DNA of 64,000 nt from Thinopyrum elongatum. Taxonomy: Eukaryota > Streptophyta > Magnoliopsida > Poales > Poaceae. The notes under the pieces are model-generated. The model saw nothing but the letters and a program-made list of their open reading frames with translations, was not told the origin of the DNA and ran no database searches. The stretch is from NCBI GenBank assembly GCA_011799875.1, contig CM022302.1:302943048-303007047 (forward strand), in the 5' to 3' direction. The position numbers were made by a program, and so were the translations under genes. Each line of letters starts with the position of its first letter. Within the stretch, counting starts at the first letter, position 1. Of this stretch, positions 55,919-64,000 are shown one piece after another.

Positions 55919-57718
55919 TCTTCCTCTTCCCGTTCTGGGCTGAAACCGGAGATGTCGAAGTCGACCTCCGTTGCAATGTCCGTATGGGGAGGCGGAGGAG
56001 TCCTGGGTCGCTTGGCTGTGGCAGGCGCAGGGGGTTGGTGCGGCTCTGTCGCCTCGACTTCCGGTGCTGCTGTATGGGACGGCCCTGCCGCCCCCGTGGT
56101 TGTCGTAGGTGCGTGTCTCGTGCGCCACGTGGGTTGTTGACGAACCCCTTGCCGCGGTGCGACCTTGTTGGCCGCCCCCTTGCCGGAGGCTTAGCTGCAC
56201 GAAGAAGCCTGACTTGCCGGGACGCCAGAGGCAGCTTTTCGAAGGACGCATTTTGACTTCTTTGGGGCTGGAGGCACCTCCTGCAGCTGCTCTTCGGCTG
56301 CTTTCGCCCGATGAGCTCTCAGCGGCTGCGCCGCTCTGTTCCCCGGCAACCTCATCCTCCTCGGCAGGTTTTTCCTCCAGCACGACTTCTGTGTCGCTAG
56401 CTTTCCATTCTGTGAAGCCGACGTTGCCGGCCTCCGCGGCAAGATTCGCCTCTTCCACTCTAGTGGCAATGTATGCCACTTCTTCGTCAGTGGTGGCGCG
56501 GATGAGGTTTGTCTCTTCCCGGACGGGCCTCTCCGACAAGTTGTCGAAGAACTTCTGTGCCTCCTTCACCGATGGCTCGGCCCAGGTCGCATCAAGGCCA
56601 TGAGTATTGAACATCGGCATTGCGGCAATGATCGACCACAGGGCGGAGTTGTTGCACAAGGGAACAATTCTTGCCGGCAATTTGTGCTTGTCTTCACGCT
56701 GGAATAGCCGGTGGTGGAGAGCACCAAGCTGCATGATCGTCAGGTTGTTGTTCAGTCCGAGGCGCAGCCTCATGATATCTGCCGCATTCTGGAACTCCCA
56801 GGCTGGTCTCCCCTTGTTCTGCAGAGGGGCTATGCACCGGCGAAGAAAATCAGAACCTATCATCTCGACTGTGAGCCCGGCGGCTTTCAAACGAAGGATC
56901 CTAGTCGTTGCAACTGTGAGCTTCTCATCTTGAGCGTCAAGATCGCTCCAGTCCTCGCCGCGAACCGCCTTTTGTCGTCGGGGCGAACAGAAGGGATGGG
57001 GGTCTGCTTCCTTGATGCAGCACCACTCAGACCGCCATTCTTCCCACTTCTCGTGGTAAACCCCGTCCGGATATATCTCCTTGTTCCATGCCCTTGGGAT
57101 CCAGGCGATAGAACCGGCGAGGGCATGCCCTTTTTTGACGCGTGGAATGAAATAATGGCGGAAGAGGGCGGTGTTGGGAACTACTCCAACAAAGTTTTCG
57201 CAAAGAAGGGCGAAGATAGCCATGCAAGTTACAGCATTCGGCGTGAAGTTTAAGAGATGGAAGCCGTATGTATACAAGATATCGTTGAAGAAATCAGAGA
57301 ATGGAGGGCAGAGCCCGCAGTAAAAGTAAGCGGCGAAGAAGGGATATCTATCAGGGACGCATTTGAGAGAGGAACCTGGGGCCACGCGAGTCGCAGGGTG
57401 AGCTTTCGTTCCCCTCGCCCACATGCACTGGTACCGGTTCCTCAAAGCTTCCGCGTCGAGCATCGGAGCGAAGACGACGTACTTCTTCCGCATCTTCACC
57501 AACTCACTCTCCGGGACATCGGCTTTCGTCTCCTTGCCCTTGCTCTTGCTAGCCTTGGGCGGCATGGTGGATGCGAAGGCGGATGCCGAGGATGGAGCGG
57601 GTGTGGAGGCGATAAGCGGATGAGGAGAAGTTCTGCTCTGGGCTCGGGAGAGAGAAGGTAATGGCGGATTTCAGATTGGAAAGAAGAGGGGGTAAAAGGG
57701 CAGCGCATTTGCGGATTC

Positions 57719-57728
57719 CTTTTTATGG
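57719..57728 (-). promoter_or_regulatory. Possible TATA box of the antisense gene of element B
   Basis: The minus strand reads CCCCATAAAAAGGAAT about 155 bp upstream of ATG 57565. It is a weak match, but the antisense gene of element A has CCCTATAAAAGGGG in the same relation to its ATG. Confidence 0.35.
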
Positions 57729-57947
57729 GGAAGGAGCGAGGCTACTTATTTTACTGCCCTATGTGAACACGCCTATACGAGCGCGCTGCGGCCGTGGCCA
57801 TTCAGCGCACACTTCCCACGTCGCGCATTCAACGCGCTTAGTGGGGAAGCGTAGTAGGCGGAATGATTACAAGCAGTTAATCCCTGTCACGCGTGCCCAT
57901 GCACTGTTTGGGCCTAGCCCAACAACGCCTCGCACCCGTGTGTGGCC

Positions 57948-57963
57948 TAGGCCCGGGGGCTCC
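57948..57963 (+). other. Polypurine tract of element B
   Basis: TAGGCCCGGGGGCTCC directly precedes the 3' LTR start TGTCGG, as in element A. Confidence 0.7.
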
Positions 57964-58756
57964 TGTCGGTGTACTAAATATTGGGCCTTTAGTACCCCAT
58001 ACTTGTGCACGGGCGGTTGTAGCTATACCTGCGGCAAGGCTTGTCGGGGAGACAGCTGAAGATTGATCCAAGGTTATCAAGGGACATTCATGCCAAGGAT
58101 CGGAAGATAAGGAGGACTGAAGACCAAGGGCTCGGCTCCTGGCAAGATCTTGCCGGGGTAGCCCGACAAGCCCGGCAAGATTCGCACCCGACAAGGTTTC
58201 ACCACTGTGCCACCGCTCCAGTACAGCAACCGGTCTGGTATTCTGGCCCCACTTTTGGATGCGTGGCGAGGCACTAGTGGAGGCGAGCTTAAGCGGTGCT
58301 GATGGGATGGCTCCTTTTTCCATCCCCAAGAAAGTAGAGACACCTAAACGGACACCTCACGGTGCATTAAATGCATTTGTCCAAAACCGTCAGTGGTTAG
58401 GTATGGTAACCACTGTAGTTACTTTACACCTCGCATATGAGCAGTTCGCCACTGTGGTGACCCCTTTGATCATATAAAAGGAGGCCCAAGGCAACTGCTA
58501 CAGAGGAGGACGATTTTCAGCCCATTCTGCATGCGTAAGTGCTGCTTGAACTTACTGTTCGTCACAAGTGCTCCAAGAACTGGGATGAATCACAGATAAT
58601 AAACTAAAGCAGGAGTAGGGTTTTACGCTGATCAGCGGCCCGAACCTGGGTAAAAATCCCCTCGCGTTGATCATCCGTTCTGCTCTTTGTGCATACCTCT
58701 CCCCTTGCCGAACCGTAAAGGGGTCCCTCGGATCCCATAGGTGTCGTACGCCGACA
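57964..58756 (+). repeat. 3' LTR of element B
   Basis: It starts TGTCGGTGTACTAAAT and ends TCGTACGCCGACA, 793 bp, matching 32081-32856. It has a 12-13 bp extra segment near 58345 ('CTAAACGGACAC') and small differences near 58600. Its TATA box is at 58473-58479. Confidence 0.95.
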
Positions 58757-58761
58757 AAGAT
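58757..58761. repeat. Right target-site duplication of element B (AAGAT)
   Basis: Second copy of the duplication; element D resumes after it. Confidence 0.9.
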
Positions 58762-58890
58762 GTATGCCCAAGGAATCTTATCATAGTTCGGTTAAGCCGA
58801 ACAACGCCTCGGAGGTGCTAACCACCCGAAAAAAGTAAAAAATAAAAGGAAAACTAAAACAAAAGAAAGGCTAGTTGAAGTGACACCGGA

Positions 58891-61681
58891 CTAGCCATAG
58901 AAGTGCCAAAGCCAAGCTGCGTTCCATGGGATTGGTTCGAGGCAATTATCCGCAGGGTTACAGAGACGGGACGCTCCTCCTGCTAGAACTTCATCGATTA
59001 TGAAGGGACCCTCCAATTTGGGTGAGAGCTTCTTCTTCTACTTCTCGGGGAGATGTAGGACGAGTTCGCCTATGTTGTATGCCTTCGCCCGAACCTCCCT
59101 ACTTTGGTAGCGGCGGGCCTGCTGTTGATAGAACGTAGAGCGGGCCCGAGCTATATCGCACTCTCCTTCCAGGGCATCCAAGTCTTCCTGCCGATCTAAC
59201 TCAGCTTCCTTTTCTTCGTACATGCGCACTCTAGGCGCGTCATGAATAAGGTCATAGGGGAGGACTGCCTCTGCGCCATGCACCATAAAGAACGGTGTGT
59301 ATCCCATTGATCGATTAGGGGTGGTGCGCAGTCCCCACTATACGGTGTCAAGCTCCTCCACCCAGTGGCAATCGGATTCTTTCAGGAAATGAACTAGGCG
59401 AGGCTTAATGCAGCTCATGATTAGTCCATTGGCATGTTCGACCTGTCCGTTGGTCTGTGGGTGATATATCGAAGCATAATCAAGGTTGATGCCCATGTTA
59501 GCACACCAGTCCTTTACCTCCTGGGCTGTGAAATTGGATCCATTGTCCGTTATTATACTACGGGGGGCACTGTAACGGTGGACCACGCTGGATATAAAGT
59601 CGATAACCAGTCCAGACTTAGCTGAAGTTACTGGTTTCGTCTCAATCCACTTAGTGATTTTGTCAACCATGACCAGTAGATATTTCTTATTCTTGGTTTC
59701 CCCTTTAAGTGGTCCGACCATGTCCAGCCCCCTGAACAAGAAAGTCTAGGTAATCGGTATTGTACGAAGAGTCGTGGGGGACATGTGGCTTTGATTTGCA
59801 AAGAGCTGGCATCCAACACAGTGTTGGACTAGTGTGTGTGCGTTCACACGAGCCGTGGGCCAGAAGAGCCCAGCTCAGAAGGCCTTGCTGACCAGGGCCC
59901 GAGCTGCCGTGTGGTGACCGCTCATGCAGGCGTGTATCTTAGCCAAAAGTTGTTGCCCCTCTTCTTCAGATATGCATCTCTGGAGGACTCCAGTAGTGCT
60001 TTTTTTGTACAGTTCACCCTCGTGGACCTTATAAGCTTTAGAGCACCAAATTATGCGTCATCCCTCGGTCTGGTCATCGGTGAGCTCTTGACAAAGAAGA
60101 TAGGCGAGGAAGGGCTCAGTCCATGGCGCGGTTACTGCCATGACTTCGTGAGCCTAGGGTGTTTCTTCGGGTGACGAGCCTCCGATTATTTCCTCGGCTG
60201 GTTCGATGATAGGAGGGATGATCTGTTCTTGGCCGTTGGCTCCAGCGTCCTTGCGCGCGTCCTGCCACACCACAGATGGCTTGGCGCCCATGCGAGCAAG
60301 GACATCAGCAGCTTGATTGATGTCTCTGGAGACATGGTGAAATTCCAACCCTTCGAATCGGGCGGATATATTAAGGACGACATTCCGATATGCCGCCATC
60401 TTTGGGTCTTTAGCGTCGAATTCACCGTTGACTTGGGAGATGGCAAGGTTAGAATCTCCCTGCACCTCAAGCCATTGTACGCTCATTGACGTTGCCATCC
60501 GAAGTCCATGCAGCAGAGCCTCATATTCGGCCGCATTGTTGGAATCAGTGTACATAATCTAGAGTACATACCGGATATTGTCACTGGCGGGGGATGTAAG
60601 GATCACCCCAGCCCCCAGTCCGGCTAGCATTTTGGAGCCGTCAAAGTACATTGTCCAATGTGAGTATGTACTGTATTCTCTGGGGCGCTCGACTTCTGTC
60701 CATTCAGCGAGAAAGTCAGCCAACACCTAAGATTTAATAGCTCGGCATGGTTTGTACACGATTTCGAAAGGAAGGAGCTCTATGGCCCATTTGGCAATGC
60801 GGCAAGTGGCGTCCCTCTTGTTGATTATGTCGTTTAGCGGTACTTCGGATGCCACCATGACCGAACACTCTTGAAAGTAGTGTTAGAGTTTTCGAGATGC
60901 CATAAAAACTGTATAAGCTATCTTCTTGTAATGAGGGTATCGAGATTTGCACAGGGTGAGCACTTCTGACACATAGTAGACTAGCTTCTGCACCCGGAAT
61001 TTGTGGCCCTGTGATTCTCGTTCTACCATGAGAACCACACTCACAAACTGATTTGTGGCCGAGATGTACAAAAGCATGGGTTCGTCTATGCCGGGAGCCG
61101 CTAGTATAGGAATGCCGACCAATAACATTTTTATTTCCTCCAGTGTCGCAGTTGTTTCATCGGTCCACTCGAAGTTTGTTGTTCGTTTGGGCAGTCTATA
61201 GAGTGGTAGTGCCTTTTCACCAAGGTGGAGATAAAGCGGCTCAAGGCCGCCATGCAGCCCGCCAGTTTTTGGACGTGCTTCAGCTCCGTAGGGGTCGCTG
61301 GTTGGGATAGGGCTCGGATTTTAGCCGGATTGGCCTCTATTCCTCTATGGGAGACAATAAATCCAAGCTGTTTGCTGGCGGGAACTCTGAAGACGCATTT
61401 GTCCGGATTGAGCTGTATGTCGTAAGCTCCAGATTATCAAAGGTTTGGTGGAGGTCGCCCGCCAACTAGCTTACATGTTTAGTTTTGATGACCACGTCGT
61501 CTACGTATGCCTCGACTGTTTTGCCGATTTGATTTTCAAGGCATGTTTGAATCATGCGTTGGTATGTGGCGCCTGCATTTTTTAACCCGAAAGGCATTGT
61601 GTTGAAGCAGAATGGCCCGTAGGGGGTGATGAAGGCGGTTGCGGCTTGGTCGGATTCCTTCATTTTGATTTGATGGTATCC
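58891..61681 (-). pseudogene. Pol of element D: RT fragment, RNase H, integrase
   Basis: From 61681 leftward: the RT part 'AFITPYGPFCFNTMPFGLKN' and 'YVDD' (61507-61496); the degenerate RNase H ('YYVSEVLTLCKSRYPHYKK', about 60990); a second RNase H with 'MYFDGSKMLAGLGAG' (about 60650), 'AEYEALLHG' (about 60530), 'GDSNLAISQVNGEF' (about 60450) and 'QAADVLARMGA' (about 60300); then integrase with 'GLDMVGPLKGETKNKKYLLV' (about 59735), 'TDNGSNFTAQEVKDW' and 'YHPQTNGQVEHANGLI'. The tail ends at TAG 58891-58893. It has several in-frame stops (for example 59338-59340 and 59038-59040) and a frameshift between the RT piece and the rest. The N-terminal half of RT is missing because element E starts at 61682. 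Confidence 0.9.
61677..61681. repeat. Probable left target-site duplication of element E (TATCC)
   Basis: The five bases before the E LTR. The partner would lie beyond base 64000, so it cannot be confirmed here. Confidence 0.35.
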
Positions 61682-64000
61682 TGTAACACCCCAAAATTTT
61701 GGTCTTGATTTTTATTAAATTCTTTATTTGATTGGAAGGAGGTTATTTCAATTTTTCTAAAAGACTCTCCTTCTCAAATCATTTATGACAAATATTTTAT
61801 GGGTTCTTCCCAATCTTGATTTTGGTCTTGAAGGTTTTCAACATGGGTTGGTTCAACACAAATACTCTGGGATTGTTTTCCTAATTCTTTTATTAAAAAG
61901 AGTTCCTATAATTTTTGGATTTCTACTTCCCTATTCAAAAATACTCTCTTACCATGACTTGCATTTCAAAAATTTCTTCTCAAACCCTCCTCCCTACTTT
62001 GGGTCAAGCCAAGCATCCAATTCCAGCAAGTTTCAACCTCTTTTAGATTTTACTTCTATTGATTTTATCCTCAAACCTTTTTCTGTAAATTATTTTGGAC
62101 CCCTCAAGTTTACAAAGGAAGTATCAGATTTCTTTGAGCTTTGGTCCCAAATAAATTCCTCTGGCTAGTCCTTAGTACCCTCAACCTAGATCCATCAAGA
62201 TCTGCTGGTCCATAGTTCAAATTTTTCAAAATTTGCTTGCTGCAAGTTTGGACCAGATTTGCCATTTTTGGTGAAATTCATTCTTTTCCTTTTCCAAAAA
62301 TTCTAAGAAAATTTAGGGAGTCTCTGGATGCATCAAGAGACCATCCCTCCAAGTTTGAGCTCAAGAAAAATTTTCCACGTGCGTCAAACATTTCGTCGAA
62401 CAGCTGGCGTGCACTGTTCCTGTCAAATTCAGAAAGTTCAGAGGGTTCAGTGTCGTTTTCGTCAGAGCTCGTTGTCGATCTCGCCAGTGCTCGCGTTGGC
62501 GCCTTGCTCCCTGTTCTCCCTTCTTATCCAGTGTGCCGCATGGTTGCTTGGCCGGTTGCGAGCGTCGATGGCGACTTGTCGCGTCAACGCCGGCGCCTTC
62601 CGCAGTGGCAGTACCTCCCGTGGTGGCTGGCAGAAGCCAGCGTTGCAGAACGCCGTCCTCCGCACCGCCCGAACCACTGGTGGCCTACGCGTGTTCACCT
62701 CCTGCTCTGAGCACGCTGCAGAACCGTCGCCGTGGCCTGAGAAGCGCAGAGCGCGCTCTCTTCCGCCGACGAGCCCCTGAGCTCCGTCCCGCCGAGACCA
62801 CGGGAGCAGGCCAAATCCAACCAGGTTTAACCTTTGAATGGTGCCAGTGGACCAATCCGAAGACACCCAATCGCCTAATCTTTCCGTCCAACCCTTGCCT
62901 CGCCGTAATCGCTCGCCGGAGTTATCCCGTTTTCGGCAACCGCCTCGGGCCGGCTATAAATAGAGGCCCCGAGCCATCCATCGACCCAGCACCTCTCCAC
63001 CTCTCCTCAGAACCATGCCCCACTCATCAGAGGGCTTCGGGAGGGTCTTCTTCCCCAGCTCCGGCGGCCCCAATCTGCTTCGGGCTCCGGCAAAATCCTC
63101 TCTGGTGAGTGTGCCCCCGCTTCCCAAACTTTGCCAGCAACCTCCTAGTCCACCACCTCTTCTAACCCGAGCTTCAATTCGGTGTTGGCAGCTCTCCTCC
63201 GACGAATCCGTGCTCGCCCAAACCGCCGTCCGCCGGAGTGGAAGCCGCAGTCGATGTGGCGCTCCCTGACGCCTACTTCCACCACCCACCGACGCGGAAC
63301 TGACCCGTGAGTACAACCCTACCCTTGCCCTCCTCTGGTTCGCCATCGATCGCCGCCGACGATCATCGTTCGCCTCTGCCGCCGGTGGGATTTTCAAACC
63401 TGACATGAGGGACCCCCTCGTCAGCCTCTCCCCTTCTTCTTCGAAATCGTGTTCTGTTGGCGCCTTCGGGTCGGGTGCATTTTCTTCTCTGGAAGGCGTA
63501 TTCCAACCGAAGCGTTTTCTGTTTTTTTCAAAATAGCCCCTGGATAATTTTCTGTTTATAACAGATTAGTCCCTGGACTAAAACCTTAATAACTTTTAAA
63601 CAAAAGATGATTTGGAGTTGATTCTTTTTCTGCCATCTTTAATTTTCTGTCTAGTTTTTTATAATATTTATTTAAAAATATTTGGAACAATTTTTATGCA
63701 CGCACGGTATTTACGTTAGTACCCGATTTTTCTTTATAACGTAGATACCGAAGGAGGTGACGGTGCCGCCAACCTTGCCGACCTAGACTCCGACTACTCC
63801 GAACCAGGAAAGCATGTTTGAACCTTTGATATGATGAGTGTTTTTCATGTTTTCTTGAGTGGTTTTCTCATGGCATGTTTATATAAGCATTTGTTGAATG
63901 ATATATTCCATGCAAAGCAAGCTGCAAGTGAGCTTCGAAACTTGATGAGTTCATAAGATGGTGAGACAACCTGATCATGTGGTGGCATGATAGGGTGCAA
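61682..64000 (+). mobile_element. Element E: 5' part of a long LTR
   Basis: It begins TGTAACACCCCAAAATTTTG, interrupts the RT of D in mid-codon sequence, and runs to the window edge without PBS or coding sequence. Element C, whose LTR also begins TGTAACACCCC in its own orientation, has LTRs of 4.2 kb, so this may be a similar long LTR read on plus. Shadow ORFs in the G+C-rich part (62450-63400) show no known motif. Orientation is supported by the TATA box at 62954. Confidence 0.65.
62954..62961 (+). promoter_or_regulatory. TATA box in the LTR of element E
   Basis: GGCTATAAATAGAGGCCCC is a strong plant TATA context, about 1.27 kb into the LTR. It supports plus orientation and marks the probable U3/R region. 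Confidence 0.6.

Larger units (their letters stand above)
53690..57565 (-). pseudogene. Antisense multi-exon gene of element B
   Basis: ATG at 57565, stop at 53690. Exon 1 (57565-55919) begins 'MPPKASKSKGKETKADVP' and holds a domain with 'YFYCGLCPPFSDFFNDIL', 'YGFHLLNFTPNAVTCM' and 'LCENFVGV', alike in spacing to the domain in element D. A proline/serine-rich region ends 'EVDFDISGFSPERE'. Introns 55838-55918, 55614-55688 and 55309-55400 have GT and AG ends and join the frames in phases 2, 1 and 1. Exon 4 (55308-53690) is acidic, then strongly coiled coil ('AREQALAAKLRNKDEEIEKL', 'KKLEADLEEHSKEL'). Breaks: a frameshift near 56280, TAA at 56191, TGA 55714, TAG 55702, TAG 55597, TAG 54722. Function unknown; extra antisense genes are known in Tat elements. 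Confidence 0.75.
32081..58756 (+). mobile_element. Element B: complete Tat-lineage Ty3/gypsy retrotransposon
   Basis: Two LTRs (776 and 793 bp) with TG/CA ends, TSD AAGAT, leader and PBS region, gag-protease-RT-RNase H-integrase on plus, an antisense multi-exon gene, polypurine tract. Without the inserted element C (13537 bp plus 5-bp TSD) it is about 13.1 kb. Gag to RNase H lies in one frame (frame of 32943), because C plus its TSD is a multiple of three. The LTRs differ at about 24 sites over about 780 bp by eye, near 3%. Its gag-pol is close to element A; its 3' region is not. Confidence 0.95.
27664..61681 (-). mobile_element. Element D: Tat-lineage gypsy element, split by B and cut by E
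   Basis: Parts of D are 27664-32080 and 58757-61681; the rest of the span is element B. Minus-strand order is RT fragment (from 61681), RNase H, integrase, then the convergent antisense gene (28457-31373 plus), PPT and 3' LTR (28155-27664). Rejoining at the AAGAT duplication gives one continuous element. Gag, protease and 5' LTR lie beyond the E insertion, outside the window. The double RNase H and antisense extra gene place it in the Tat lineage, in a family different from A and B. Confidence 0.85.

Noticed and set aside
55353..55976. 207-codon minus ORF reading through two proposed introns of the antisense gene of B
   Set aside because: It is open by chance in a third frame; its translation is Arg/Ser-rich and does not join the coding frames on either side, whereas the spliced reading does.
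62237..63406. ORFs of 130-190 codons on both strands
   Set aside because: They are within the LTR of element E around its TATA box, with biased composition and no motif. A captured gene cannot be excluded but nothing supports one.
1..64000. Host protein-coding genes
   Set aside because: Every substantial coding similarity belongs to a transposable element. The B3-like gene is inside element A, in antisense, and decayed, so it is treated as part of the element.

Overview
The window is plant nuclear DNA made almost entirely of nested transposable elements. I found no host gene, tRNA, rRNA or CRISPR array. The element types are typical of a large grass genome, most likely a Triticeae grass (wheat, barley, rye, Aegilops); this is inferred from the elements, because no host gene is available to confirm it. 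They are Ty3/gypsy elements of the Tat lineage with antisense extra genes, Tekay-like chromoviruses with LTRs over 4 kb, a large derivative without coding capacity, and a LINE.

Layout, left to right. (1) 1-2056: LINE ORF2 remnant on the minus strand. (2) 2057-18217: Tat-lineage element A (plus), with gag, protease, RT, RNase H, integrase and 3' LTR; its 5' part is missing or outside the window. A complete 7.4-kb non-autonomous LTR element S (2970-10418, minus, TSD TCGAG) is inserted in its gag. A carries a decayed antisense gene with a B3-like domain. (3) 18218-20229: leader and gag of a further gypsy element G. (4) 20230-27662: element F (minus), with a 4.16-kb LTR and 3.3 kb of internal sequence without gag-pol, the architecture called LARD. 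(5) 27664-32080 and 58757-61681: Tat-lineage element D (minus), with 3' LTR, antisense intron-bearing gene, then integrase, RNase H and part of RT. (6) 32081-58756: complete Tat-lineage element B (plus, TSD AAGAT) inserted in D. (7) 34379-47915: complete Tekay-like chromovirus C (minus, TSD ATGAA, 4.23-kb LTRs) inserted in the gag of B. (8) 61682-64000: start of the long 5' LTR of element E, which cuts the RT of D.

The nesting order is therefore G, then A and F in G; S and probably the LINE in A; D in F; B and E in D; C in B. By-eye LTR comparison agrees: the LTRs of C differ by about 2.6% over the part compared, those of B by about 3.1%, and those of S by roughly 4%. Almost all coding sequence is broken by stop codons or frameshifts. 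The one clean long frame is a 315-codon acidic ORF in S.

The most interesting biology is in the Tat-lineage elements. Both B and D carry, between pol and 3' LTR and on the opposite strand, a decayed multi-exon gene whose GT-AG introns join reading frames in phase; the two N-terminal domains look homologous. A, although close to B in gag-pol, has an unrelated antisense gene (B3-like) in that slot. A and B also share an in-frame stop codon at the same place between protease and RT, written TAG in one and TAA in the other.
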